From positions 41,160 to 105,159 of the forward strand of contig NZ_DAXW01000003.1 in assembly GCF_002506585.1 (NCBI RefSeq): a DNA stretch of 64,000 nt, written 5' to 3'. A program made the translations under genes and the position numbers. Shown one piece after another: positions 7,058-15,982 of this stretch (position 1 is the stretch's first letter; the number at the start of each line of letters is the position of its first letter). The notes under the pieces are model-generated. The model was given only the letters and a program-made list of their open reading frames with translations. It had not been told where the DNA came from and searched no databases. Source of the stretch: Methanoculleus sp. UBA430. Its GTDB lineage: Archaea; Halobacteriota; Methanomicrobia; Methanomicrobiales; Methanoculleaceae.

Positions 7058-9568
7058 ATGGATATGGATTTGGTGGAAGTTACGGAGAAGATACGGGAAC
7101 TCCTCAGGTTGCACCCCGAAGGATTGAGCATCACATCAATATCGTCTCTATCCAGGATAAACCGCAACACCCTCGTGAAGTACCTGGAGATCATGCAGAG
7201 CCAGGGTTCGGTCGGCATGCGGCAGGTAGGTACAGCAAAGATGTACTTCACAGCAGATCGGATCCCGGTTTCAGCCGTACGCAGATTCTGCCGCCATTAC
7301 ATTATTCTCGATCACCTTCTCGATGTAATCGAAGTGTCCGCATCGATGCCGGCCAGCCTGGGCATGCCTGCCGGAGAACGCGGCACAGGACGCCGTATCG
7401 ACGATCTCCTCCCCGGCCTGCGCGGGATCAGCGATCTCGAGACGCGGTTGCGTTCTGCATTGCGAGGCGAGGAACAGACGGTGCGATGCCAGACCGGCAA
7501 GCACAAGGGGGAGAGAGCGTTTTCCGTCTCGTTCATACCTACGGTGCTTGAGTCCGGACGCCCTGCGGTCTCCCTGGTCCTGAAAGACGTCACGGAGAGC
7601 GATCAGGGTGGCAACGGGGATGAACTTGGCATCCTGCGCTACCAGGCGCTCTTCGAGGACCAGAGCGAATACATCGTCAGGCTTTCTCCTGAGGGGTATG
7701 TCAGGCGGGCAAACCCCGGCTACTGCAGGATGGCGGGTCAGGCGAAAGAAGATCTTGTGGGGCGGCGGTTCCAGCCACCGGTCACCGCGGACGAGAGAGA
7801 GCAGTGGAACCGGCAACTCCGCTCTCTCACTGTCGAGCACCCGGCAACGACGATCAGGTGCCGCATCAGCGCCCGGAATGGAGGTATCCTGTGGCAGTCC
7901 TGGACGTTGCGGGCGCTCTACGGTTCATCCGGAACGCTCCTGGAGTATCAACTGGTGGGTCATGACGTAAACGAATACCCGGCGGCCCGGGGCGGAGCCC
8001 TGCAATATGGAGAGGAAACCGGGAGACGGGCTCCGCCCCGGGAGAGGGAATTCTGGTATTACGAGGATACTGCACACCCCGATAAGGTCGAGAGCGCGTC
8101 GTGGTTTGCCAGGTATGCCGTAGAGATGGCTACGGACGGCATCTGCTGGTTCGATCCCTCCGGCCGCATTCTCCATACAAACCAGGCACTGTGCGGGGAT
8201 CTCGGGTATACCAGGGACGACCTGCGATTGCTGTATCTCCAGGAGATCGATATCCGGTGCGACCGCGAGTCGCTTGAGCAGATATGGGCGACACTCCGGC
8301 GGGAGGGCTGCTACTATACCGGATCGATGTTGCGGAGGCTCGATGGAACGCTCCTCCCGGCTGAGATAACTGCAAAATACCTCAAGTTGGACGGGAGAGA
8401 GTATTGTTGTGCAGTCTTCCGGCTCATCTCCGGAGCAGGAGATAAGATCCGGTGGCGGAGCGAAGACCTGTTCGGTATGGCTTTTGACGAATCTCCAGTC
8501 GGATTAGCGCTCTATGACCACGAGGGGTCCCTGATCCACGCCAATAAAGCCTTCCGGGAACTCTCCGTCCCTCTCACGACTTCAGGGGCCAGGTTATTCC
8601 AGTATCCCAGCCTCACCCGTGAAGAGATCGGCATGCTGCAGCAGGGTCGTCAGGTCAGACTTTCGTGTTCCGTTGCCCACGGTGAGGGAAATCCCGGTGC
8701 CACGCCGATAGAAACGAACATCTCCCCGTTGTGCGACCCCAAAAACACCCGCCCCCTGGGGTACATGGTCAGGGTTCAGGATACAGATGGGTATGAAAAA
8801 GCCGGAACTCTGGTTAGATCGGCCAGCTCCCTGCTTGAAGAGACCATACGGAATCTCCCGGAAGCAGCGTTTGCTATCGATCGCGACGGGAGGGTCATGG
8901 CCTGGAACCGGGCCATAGAGACGATGACCGGCATCAGCGCGGCTGATATGCTTGGAAAGGGGAACTACGAGTACTCGGTGCCGTTCTACCGTGGGCGGGT
9001 GCCTATGCTCGTCGACCAGGCGATCGGTTCCGGTGACTTGCCGGTGGGGGGGTATGCCTGCTGCATACGGGAGGAAGGAAATTGTCTCATCGCCGAGAAA
9101 ACCGCCTCCCTGCCAAACGGGTACTCGCGGGTGATCAGGGAGAAAGCCTTTCCGGTCTACGCTAGTAAAGGGAAGATCGCCGGTGCGATCGGGTTCGTCT
9201 ACGACATCACGGCGCTGTGCCACACCGAGGAGCTGCTGAAACGGGGGTGGATATTCAACGCTGCCGCCCCCGACGCGATCGATGCCCAGGTCGTGGTTGC
9301 GGATGACGACGGTCGGATCGTGTGGTGCAACAGACGGTGCAGGGCGTTGACCGGGCATGACCCGACCGGCCGGCGGGTTCATGAATTCTTTGGCATGGAT
9401 CCCCTGAGTGCCGGAGAGCCGTTCACCAGGCCAGGGTTGGCGAAGGACGGGGAACAGCCGCCGATCCGGTGGTCACGCCGGACGTTTGTGCAGCCGGGTG
9501 CGGGAAGATTCGAGATCTATACCGGGGTATATCCGGCTACCGGTGAAACGCTGGAAAACCCCGTGTAA
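7058..9568 (+). CDS. Winged-helix, multi-PAS regulator (intact paralogue)
   Basis: The start is placed at the ATG at 7058 (MDMDLVEVTEK); an in-frame TTG lies at 7034. Residues ~1-65 form the HTH (LSITSISSLSRINRNTLVKY). An AVRRFC junction and five or so PAS modules follow, with DVTE, DVNE, DTDGYE and DITALC-type ends. No kinase, HATPase or receiver domain is present, so it is best read as a one-component transcription regulator whose PAS array senses a ligand or redox state. It is the intact paralogue of the gene at 1667, which a tnpB element has split, and may now carry the function alone. The fifth module (VMAWNRAIETMTG ... VYDIT) shows what the remnant at 5208-5893 has lost. Confidence 0.82.
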   Translation: MDMDLVEVTEKIRELLRLHPEGLSITSISSLSRINRNTLVKYLEIMQSQGSVGMRQVGTAKMYFTADRIPVSAVRRFCRHYIILDHLLDVIEVSASMPASLGMPAGERGTGRRIDDLLPGLRGISDLETRLRSALRGEEQTVRCQTGKHKGERAFSVSFIPTVLESGRPAVSLVLKDVTESDQGGNGDELGILRYQALFEDQSEYIVRLSPEGYVRRANPGYCRMAGQAKEDLVGRRFQPPVTADEREQWNRQLRSLTVEHPATTIRCRISARNGGILWQSWTLRALYGSSGTLLEYQLVGHDVNEYPAARGGALQYGEETGRRAPPREREFWYYEDTAHPDKVESASWFARYAVEMATDGICWFDPSGRILHTNQALCGDLGYTRDDLRLLYLQEIDIRCDRESLEQIWATLRREGCYYTGSMLRRLDGTLLPAEITAKYLKLDGREYCCAVFRLISGAGDKIRWRSEDLFGMAFDESPVGLALYDHEGSLIHANKAFRELSVPLTTSGARLFQYPSLTREEIGMLQQGRQVRLSCSVAHGEGNPGATPIETNISPLCDPKNTRPLGYMVRVQDTDGYEKAGTLVRSASSLLEETIRNLPEAAFAIDRDGRVMAWNRAIETMTGISAADMLGKGNYEYSVPFYRGRVPMLVDQAIGSGDLPVGGYACCIREEGNCLIAEKTASLPNGYSRVIREKAFPVYASKGKIAGAIGFVYDITALCHTEELLKRGWIFNAAAPDAIDAQVVVADDDGRIVWCNRRCRALTGHDPTGRRVHEFFGMDPLSAGEPFTRPGLAKDGEQPPIRWSRRTFVQPGAGRFEIYTGVYPATGETLENPV

Positions 9569-9653
9569 TGACGACAGGGCCGAACCTGCTGGACTATTGC
9601 TCTTTTATCTCCGGGCTTGTCCTCGTGTAGTGGGCCGTGGTGGGCATCGCCAC

Positions 9654-9690
9654 GGAGGGCGGAGACAGGGGGGGACCTGCCCCCCCCAAG
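9654..9690 (+). repeat. Fragment of interspersed hairpin repeat
   Basis: GGCGGAGACAGGGGGGGACC followed by a run of C matches the GGAGACAGGGG-(G run)-nn-(C run) hairpin inside the longer repeats near 30.6 and 50.8 kb. It lies in the 293-bp gap between convergent genes and may act as a terminator-like stem. Confidence 0.4.
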
Positions 9691-9861
9691 GTGATAGACA
9701 CCGGAACGTCACGTTTAGAAGCGCAAATGGGGCCCAGTTTTCAAATTTACGGAGTATTCATGCGAAATTTCACACCCCCTTCGCGTCCTTCGCGTGCGGC
9801 CCGTCACCTGTCTTTACCACAGGCTCACGCGGAAGTTCGCGAAGTGGCTCGATGCACCGCG

Positions 9862-10752
9862 TCACCGCCCGATGATCAGGAGCATCTCCTCAAGCGTCGG
9901 GTAGTGCGATTCGATCCGGTCGATCGTCGCGCCGTCGGCCGCGAGCGCCGCGGTCGTCCGGTTCAACTCCTCGATGGAGCGTGCCTCGGCAAGGTACCGG
10001 CCGTCGTGGGCGGAGAACTCGACCGACGTGGCGAAGGCAGACGCAGGGCCGGGTATCCGAAAGAAGACCTGGTAGGTGATCGAACCGAAGGTCTCCCTGA
10101 GTTCGGAGATGGTCCCCCCGGCCACCACCTTCCCCCGCCGCAGGATCAGCACGAGGTCGCAGACTTCCTCCACCTGGAAGAGGTTGTGGGCCGAGAAGAT
10201 CACCGTTTTACCATCTTCCCGGAGGCCTTTGACGTACTCGATCACCGAACGCGAGGTCATGGGGTCGAGACCGGAGGTGGGCTCGTCGTAGATGAGCAGT
10301 CCCGGGTCGTGCATCAGTGACCTCGCGATGGCAACCTTCCGCTTCATCCCCTTCGAAAGCTCCCCGATCTTCTTCCCGTCGGGCTCAAGTGCAAGCGAAG
10401 CGAGGAGGTCGTCGCGCCGCGCCCGAATGGCCGCCTTCGGGAGGCCGTAGATCTCGCCGAAGAACGCCAGGTAGGCATCCGTCGTCATCGTCTCGTAGAG
10501 CCGCGATTCCTCGGGGAGGTAGCCCAGGTTCTGCTTCAGGTCGAGCGGCCTTCTCACGACATCCACCCCGCCGATCTCGAGGCTGCCTGCCGTCGGGGCG
10601 ATGAGGCCGGCCATAATCTTTAAGAGTGTAGTCTTGCCGGCCCCGTTATGCCCGATCACCCCGAGTATCCGTGCATCGTCGAGATCGAAGGAGACGCCGT
10701 CGAGGGCCGGGAAGTCGCCGTAGTGTTTGACAAGAGAGCGGGCGGCAATCAT
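9862..10752 (-). CDS. ABC-2 exporter ATP-binding protein
   Basis: The protein is 296 residues with Walker A GHNGAGKTT, signature LSKGMKRKVAIARSL, Walker B LLIYDEPTSGLD and the switch His in FSAHNLFQVEE. This matches the ATPases of ABC-2 exporters (NatA/CcmA group), which energise export through a pair of membrane subunits. It is transcribed divergently from the two permease genes beginning at 10832, with a 79-bp gap that must hold both promoters. The C-terminal ~80 residues carry the extension common in this group. The substrate cannot be told from sequence; Na+, drugs or an envelope component are possible. Confidence 0.92.
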   Translation of the reverse strand: MIAARSLVKHYGDFPALDGVSFDLDDARILGVIGHNGAGKTTLLKIMAGLIAPTAGSLEIGGVDVVRRPLDLKQNLGYLPEESRLYETMTTDAYLAFFGEIYGLPKAAIRARRDDLLASLALEPDGKKIGELSKGMKRKVAIARSLMHDPGLLIYDEPTSGLDPMTSRSVIEYVKGLREDGKTVIFSAHNLFQVEEVCDLVLILRRGKVVAGGTISELRETFGSITYQVFFRIPGPASAFATSVEFSAHDGRYLAEARSIEELNRTTAALAADGATIDRIESHYPTLEEMLLIIGR

Positions 10753-10831
10753 CGGATCTCCCTATGGCTCCGATGACTACTAATAGGTTGCTGCACAGAG
10801 GTAGAGTTCTCCGACGCCTTCTGGGATTACC

Positions 10832-12637
10832 ATGAGTCTCGTTTCCTCCATCCGGACGATCGCCACGTGGGAGTTGAACCGGTCGATGACCACGATGGGA
10901 CGAAACGTCCTGCCGCTCGCGGCGGGGTTGCTTGTCCTCCTGGTGCTGGTGACCGTGTTTGCCGCCCAGAGCGGCGTCCACATGCAGGACGGCATCTACC
11001 GCATCGGCATCGATGACCCCGACGTCGCCCGGGTCGTCGCCACCGATAGCCGCTTCACCATCGGCCTCGCCGACGGCCCGGCCCTCCGTGAGAACCGGTT
11101 CGCGTACGACGTCCTCATCCTGAATCGAGTGGTATACGTCGCCGACACGGAGAAAGGGCGGGCGGCGGCCAGAACGCTCGAGCGTGACTACAAGTCCTAC
11201 GTCGCCCGCGTGGCCGCCGGGGAGCCCGACCTCTTCGCCGCCTACCCGCTCTGGATCGATCTGAAGTACGTCAAAAGCGAGATCGACTTCCTGGCGACCC
11301 AGAGCGGGCAGCAGGTCGGCGCCCCGGCAACCACCCCGGTCGCTCCCGCCCCTTCCGGCCCGGTCGAGGTGGTGACCCTTCCGCCATCGGCCGTCCCGGT
11401 CTCCGAGGACGACCTCCGGGAGCAACTCGCGGAGGTGGGGAGCGATCACCCCCTCGCCCGCTACACCGGCATCTTCTCGGAGAACGGGCAGGGGGCACAG
11501 CTTCAGACACCATCGGAACTCTCGCCCCCGCTTCCCTTCGACGCGCTCGTTCTGGTCTTCGTCTTCATCTTCCCTCTCTACTTCACCTCCCAGTTCTTCA
11601 TGATGAGCGTGATGAACGAGCGGGTGGGACGGACCGGGGAACCTCTCCTCTCCACCCCCGTCCGGCCGTCGGCGATCGTCATCGGGAAGGCGCTCCCCTA
11701 CTTCGGAATCATGATCTTCGTCTCGGCTGCCATCACCCTCTTCATCGGGGTGCCGGTGACGATCCTTCTCCCGCTCATCCCGGTCGTCATCTTCTTCCTC
11801 GCAAACGCCCTCATCATCGGGATGGCCGCCCGGAGTTTCAAAGAACTCTCGTTCGTCTCGATCTTCTTCTCGACCCTCGCCACGTCGTACCTCTTCTTCC
11901 CGACGGTCTTTGCGAACACCCATGTCATCAGCATCATCTCCCCCCTCACCCTGGTCGTCCTCGAGATCCAGGGTGAGGGGTTCACCGCCATGGAGTACGT
12001 CTACTCGACCGCGCTCTTCTTCGCTACAAGCGCCGTTCTCTTCTACGTCGGGACGGTCAACTTCCGGGAGGAGCGTCTCTTCTCGGAGAAACCCCTCGCA
12101 TCAAGGCTCGCAGACTTCGTCTCGGGCGGGATCAGCCGCGACCACCCGCACCTCTCGCTCTTCCTCATTGCCGCATTCACGATACCGTTCGTCTTCATGG
12201 CCCAGATGATGACGCTCGTCCTCTTCTTCAACTTCCCGATGCCGCTCTCTCTCGTCCTCCTGACCGTTTCTGCGGCGTTCATCGAGGAGGTTGCCAAATC
12301 AGCCGGGCTCTACGCGGCAGCACGGGAGCGCCCGGGATTCCTCACAGTAAAAAACCTTTGTTTCGGTGCGATAGCCATCGGTTTCGGGTTCCTCGCGGGG
12401 GAAAAACTCCTCCTCTTTGCCACGCTCGCCCAGATCACGGAGTCGATCTTCGGTAGTATCCTCTTCGCATCGCTCCAGGTGCTCTGGATGCCGCTCCTCC
12501 TCCACATTGCGGGAGTGCTGATCACCGGCACCTTCCTCATGATCGGGGGGCGGCGGGCCTACGTGCCCGGGCTTCTCGTGGCAAGCGTGGTACACTGCCT
12601 CTATAATCTCTACTTCCTCACGGGGGTGCTCCTCTGA
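10832..12637 (+). CDS. ABC-2 permease fused to PrsW-like intramembrane protease domain
   Basis: This 601-residue membrane protein has two parts. The N-terminal ~420 residues have one TM helix, a large extracytoplasmic loop with a Pro-rich stretch (ATTPVAPAPSGPVEV), then several TM helices, as in NatB-type permeases. The C-terminal ~180 residues hold further helices with FIEEVAKSAGLYAA, FGFLAGEKL, LLHIAGVLITG and VVHCLYN. These match the PrsW/CPBP-like protease pattern EExxK, FxxxE, H..., HxxxN, with the Glu and His residues that would bind zinc. It is followed, with a 4-bp overlap, by a second permease and partners the ATPase at 9862. The fusion suggests a transporter that also cleaves or binds a membrane peptide; this is inference. 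Confidence 0.85.
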   Translation: MSLVSSIRTIATWELNRSMTTMGRNVLPLAAGLLVLLVLVTVFAAQSGVHMQDGIYRIGIDDPDVARVVATDSRFTIGLADGPALRENRFAYDVLILNRVVYVADTEKGRAAARTLERDYKSYVARVAAGEPDLFAAYPLWIDLKYVKSEIDFLATQSGQQVGAPATTPVAPAPSGPVEVVTLPPSAVPVSEDDLREQLAEVGSDHPLARYTGIFSENGQGAQLQTPSELSPPLPFDALVLVFVFIFPLYFTSQFFMMSVMNERVGRTGEPLLSTPVRPSAIVIGKALPYFGIMIFVSAAITLFIGVPVTILLPLIPVVIFFLANALIIGMAARSFKELSFVSIFFSTLATSYLFFPTVFANTHVISIISPLTLVVLEIQGEGFTAMEYVYSTALFFATSAVLFYVGTVNFREERLFSEKPLASRLADFVSGGISRDHPHLSLFLIAAFTIPFVFMAQMMTLVLFFNFPMPLSLVLLTVSAAFIEEVAKSAGLYAAARERPGFLTVKNLCFGAIAIGFGFLAGEKLLLFATLAQITESIFGSILFASLQVLWMPLLLHIAGVLITGTFLMIGGRRAYVPGLLVASVVHCLYNLYFLTGVLL

Positions 12638-13716
12638 ACGCCCGCCATATCGGCCTTATCGCAAAGAAAGAGTTCTTCGGGCTGTCGTCGGAGAAGACGA
12701 TCGTCTTCGCCATCCTTCTGCAGGTCTTCATCGCCATGTTCTCCTCGTTCCTGATGGTGGGGCTCACCACCATGTACGACCCGGAGGCAATCGAGGGCTA
12801 CTCGACGGTTAACTACGGTGTCGGGTACGCGGGAGCGGAATCAGCCCTCATCGACGAGTTTGAAAAACGCCCGGACCTCGTCCTCCACCGGACGGACCTT
12901 GACGCGGCACTTCGAGCACTCCGCGATCGGAGAGTTGCAGCGGTGGTCTACGTCCCGGATACGCCGCCGGACGCGGAAGAACCGGTTATGCTCACGCTCT
13001 ACCTCATCCAGAACGACCTGCAGTCGAGCGTCATCAATGTCAAGCTCAAAGAGGTCCTCCAGGGCTACGAGGAGGAACTCCGGGAGGTCCGGGCCGACCG
13101 GAGGACCTCCTTCCCCATCGGCCTGAATTTCCCCGAATCAGGGGGCGGCGAGAACTTCTTTGAGTTCGTCTACGGCCTCCTCATCCCGCTGCTCGTCCTC
13201 CTTCCGGCAGTCGTCTCGGCAGCCCTGATCATCGATCTCATCACCGAGGAGTACCAGCGGCAGACCCTTGAGACGCTCATGTCGACACCGGTCACGTTCA
13301 GGGAGATGGTCTGGGGGAAGGTCGCCGCCTGCGCAATCCTGGTCCCGGTCCAGGCCGGGGCGTGGCTCCTCCTTCTTCGGGCAAACGGCATCGCGGTCAA
13401 CAACGCCGCCCCGATCCTCCTCCATGTCTCGGCGGGTGGGCTCTTCCTCATCCTGGTCGGGGCTCTCGTCGGCCTCCACTACCGGGAGCGGACCAGCGCC
13501 CAGTTCATCTTCTCGACGGCTCTCGTCGTGGTCTTCCTCTTCGTCCTGGCTGTCCCCTACAACCCCTTCAACCTCATCGTCCGGCTCGCGGTGGATACCG
13601 CGAGCCCGGTTCACTGGCTGGTCCTTGCGCTGGTCGCGGGCGCGACGGCGCTCCTCGGGTGGGCCGCAACGGCCTACGCCCGGCGGGTCGGAGAAGCCGC
13701 CCCGGGAACCCGGTGA
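12634..13716 (+). CDS. ABC-2 exporter permease, second subunit
   Basis: The frame opens right at the end of the upstream gene. The residues before the first ATG (12736) include LNARHIGLIAKKEFFGL and the start of TM1, so the true start is probably the CTG at 12634 overlapping the upstream TGA, or another non-ATG codon. Translation from 12736 would cut TM1. The protein has one N-terminal helix, an extracytoplasmic domain of about 140 residues, then five to six helices, including LLIPLLVLLPAVVSAALIID. The cytoplasmic segment EEYQRQTLETLMSTPVT is typical of ABC-2 permeases. It would form the exporter with the fused permease upstream and the ATPase at 9862. Confidence 0.8.
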   Translation: MNARHIGLIAKKEFFGLSSEKTIVFAILLQVFIAMFSSFLMVGLTTMYDPEAIEGYSTVNYGVGYAGAESALIDEFEKRPDLVLHRTDLDAALRALRDRRVAAVVYVPDTPPDAEEPVMLTLYLIQNDLQSSVINVKLKEVLQGYEEELREVRADRRTSFPIGLNFPESGGGENFFEFVYGLLIPLLVLLPAVVSAALIIDLITEEYQRQTLETLMSTPVTFREMVWGKVAACAILVPVQAGAWLLLLRANGIAVNNAAPILLHVSAGGLFLILVGALVGLHYRERTSAQFIFSTALVVVFLFVLAVPYNPFNLIVRLAVDTASPVHWLVLALVAGATALLGWAATAYARRVGEAAPGTR

Positions 13717-13855
13717 AGGACGAGGCCGGGTTGCGTCGCCGGCGGTCCATCCCGGTCTCGAAGCCTTCGGAACCGGATACCCCGATACACTGTCCCGGGC
13801 CGGTCGGCAGAGAGGGGTCCCGCACTCTCATCCTCCGCCCGTCTTCCAGTGATGC

Positions 13856-13867
13856 AAAATTATATAT
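13856..13867 (+). promoter_or_regulatory. TATA promoter for zinc-ribbon protein
   Basis: AAAATTATATAT lies about 30 bp before the ATG at 13894. A start site 22-27 bp downstream would fall at or just before that codon, suggesting a leaderless or near-leaderless mRNA and arguing against the in-frame ATGs at 13849 and 13876. Confidence 0.5.
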
Positions 13868-13893
13868 TCCGGGTTATGCAAGTCAGCCCATCG

Positions 13894-14571
13894 ATGATCC
13901 ACCCTCGCTACCTCAATACGGCCTGCGCAGTCTGCGGCGAATCCTGCCGGTTCACCATCCCCGAGGCCTCCGGCAGCGTCGGGTCACGGGACCTCGACAC
14001 TCGCCCCGCCGAACCCCTGCGGTCCACCATCTACGCATGGGTGAAACGGTGTCCTTCCTGCGGCTACTGCGCCCCCGACCCGGGCCAGGCCCCGAAGAGA
14101 GCGGCAGACGTGGTGAAACTCCCGCGCTACCGCTGGCAACTCGACTCCCCGAAGTTCCCGAAGATTGCAAACACCTTCCTCTGCTGGTCGATCATCCAGG
14201 AAGACCTCGGTGCCCCGGCCCGGGCGGCGTGGGCATCCCTCCACGCCGCCTGGATCTGCGACGACGAGGGGGAGGATGTACCCGCCCGGATCTGCCGGAA
14301 ACGCGCTGCCGATCTCCTGCGGCGGGCGTGGGATCAGGGCGAACGCCTGGCCTCCCAGGCGGGAGCGGACGAAGCGCTCCTCGCGGACCTGCTCCGCAGG
14401 GCGGGTAGACTCAGGGAGGCCCGTGCCGTGGTGACGGAGACGCTGGAGCAGCACCCGCAACCCATGATCGCCGATATCATGCGGCTTCAGGCCCGGCTGA
14501 TCGCCGCATCGGACCGGGACGCCCATACCGTCGCCGAGGCCCGGCGGTTCAGGCAACAGGTGCCGCTCTGA
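13894..14571 (+). CDS. Uncharacterised zinc-ribbon protein (DUF2225-like)
   Basis: The protein is about 225 residues starting MIHPRYLNTACAVCGESCRF. Two CxxC pairs (CAVC and CPSC, in WVKRCPSCGYCAP) would form a zinc ribbon in the first 80 residues. The rest is Arg/Ala-rich and helical (FLCWSIIQEDLGAPARAAWA; ADLLRRAWDQGERLA), resembling a helical-repeat tail. This layout recalls the DUF2225 family of unknown role. Three in-frame ATGs exist; the last is chosen because the TATA box overlaps the earlier ones. It stands alone, between the ABC permease and a radical SAM gene on the same strand. No function is assigned. Confidence 0.65.
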   Translation: MIHPRYLNTACAVCGESCRFTIPEASGSVGSRDLDTRPAEPLRSTIYAWVKRCPSCGYCAPDPGQAPKRAADVVKLPRYRWQLDSPKFPKIANTFLCWSIIQEDLGAPARAAWASLHAAWICDDEGEDVPARICRKRAADLLRRAWDQGERLASQAGADEALLADLLRRAGRLREARAVVTETLEQHPQPMIADIMRLQARLIAASDRDAHTVAEARRFRQQVPL

Positions 14572-14624
14572 CCGGGGACCGGCGGGGCCCCACCATTTGT
14601 ATACTGTTGTGCCGATACTGTATC

Positions 14625-15938
14625 ATGGATATCACGATCCTCTCTCCCGGCATCTACACCTACGGCGCCATGCTGATCGGCGGCGTCCTCCGCGACGCAG
14701 GCCACCGGGTGACCCTCACGCGGACGGGCGGGGCCCCGGCCGGCTCGCTCCTGCTCGCGAGCCTCTTTTCCACCCAGCACCTCCTCGATCCTGCGATCAG
14801 GGGCCTTATCCGGACCCATCGCAAGCAGGGCGGGACGGTCTACATCGGGGGGCCGGTCTCAGCAGCGCCGGAGATGGTGCTCGGGGAACTCGCTCCCGAT
14901 GCGGTGGTCGTCGGCGAGGGCGAGGAAACGGTGGTCCGCCTCGTCGAGGAAGGGGTCTCGGCTACCCTTCCCGGGATTGCCTACCGTGATAACGAACGGG
15001 TGGTCGTGACGCCCCCCGCCCCGCCGGCACCGATCGACCGGCCGCTCCCGCTGATCCCGGACGATATCGGGAGCCAGAGCATCCGGGGCGCGAGTGCCTA
15101 TATCGAGACCCACCGGGGGTGCATCGGGGGATGCACGTTCTGCCAGGTGCCCCGGTTCTTCGGGAGGAAAGTCAGGAGCCGGAACCTCGCGAGCATCATC
15201 GATGAGGTGAAGGTGTTTAAAGCATCCGGGGCCACGCGGCTCTCGGTTTCCGGGGGGACCGGGTCGCTCTACGGCTCTCGCGACGGCGAGATGAACCCGG
15301 AAGCCTTCATCAACCTCCTCCGCGGGATGGCCGAGGTGATGGGGCCGCACAACGTCTCCTCTCCGGACATCCGCGTGGACTGTATCACCGATGAGGTCCT
15401 GGACGCTATCCGGCAGTATACCATCGGGTGGGTCTTCTTCGGGATCGAGTCGGGGAGCGACCGGGTGCTCCGGCTGATGGGCAAGGGTGTGGCCGTCCGG
15501 CAGGTCGAGGAAGCGGTGGAGCGATGCCGGGAGCACAACCTCCGGGTTGCGGGAAGTTTCATCGTCGGCTACCCGGGGGAGACGAAACGGGACTACGAGG
15601 CAACAAAGGACCTCATTGCCGCGCTCTCTCTCGACGACGTCTTCGTGAGCAGCGCCGAGCCCATTCCCGGGACGCCCCTCGCCGACCTCGCGGTCAGGAC
15701 GCCCCGAGACAAAAACCCGGCATTTATGCCGCACACCGGGGAGTACCGGGCGCTCGGTCTCACCGAGAGCGAAGCCCGGTCTTTTGACCTGATGATGCAT
15801 GCTGATATGTTCCGCCCGCAGGTACGGCTGGTAACCGACGAGGTCTACGATGCTTACCTCACCGAGGCGAAGAAGCAGGGGCAGGATATCAGGGCGGCGA
15901 CCGAACTCCTCCTCCGGTATCCACGAACCGGGGCGTGA
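14625..15938 (+). CDS. B12-binding-domain radical SAM protein (MJ_0865-like)
   Basis: The protein is about 437 residues from the ATG at 14625 (MDITILSPGIYTYG); the in-frame ATG at 14607 falls within the probable promoter. The N-terminal ~130 residues form a Rossmann-like cobalamin-binding-type fold (VYIGGPVSAAPEMVLGEL, VVVGEGEETV). The radical SAM cluster motif is THRGCIGGCTFCQVPRFFGR (CxxxCxxC). The C-terminal part has FFGIESGSDRVLRLM and GSFIVGYPGET, typical of this class. The pattern matches a methanogen family of unknown substrate. The stop codon at 15936-15938 coincides with the end of a tnpB element, so the native C-terminus may have been altered. Substrate unknown. Confidence 0.8.
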   Translation: MDITILSPGIYTYGAMLIGGVLRDAGHRVTLTRTGGAPAGSLLLASLFSTQHLLDPAIRGLIRTHRKQGGTVYIGGPVSAAPEMVLGELAPDAVVVGEGEETVVRLVEEGVSATLPGIAYRDNERVVVTPPAPPAPIDRPLPLIPDDIGSQSIRGASAYIETHRGCIGGCTFCQVPRFFGRKVRSRNLASIIDEVKVFKASGATRLSVSGGTGSLYGSRDGEMNPEAFINLLRGMAEVMGPHNVSSPDIRVDCITDEVLDAIRQYTIGWVFFGIESGSDRVLRLMGKGVAVRQVEEAVERCREHNLRVAGSFIVGYPGETKRDYEATKDLIAALSLDDVFVSSAEPIPGTPLADLAVRTPRDKNPAFMPHTGEYRALGLTESEARSFDLMMHADMFRPQVRLVTDEVYDAYLTEAKKQGQDIRAATELLLRYPRTGA

Positions 15939-15982
15939 ACTACCCCGCCCTAAAGTTCGAGGCTTCCTGCTTCATCCTTCCT

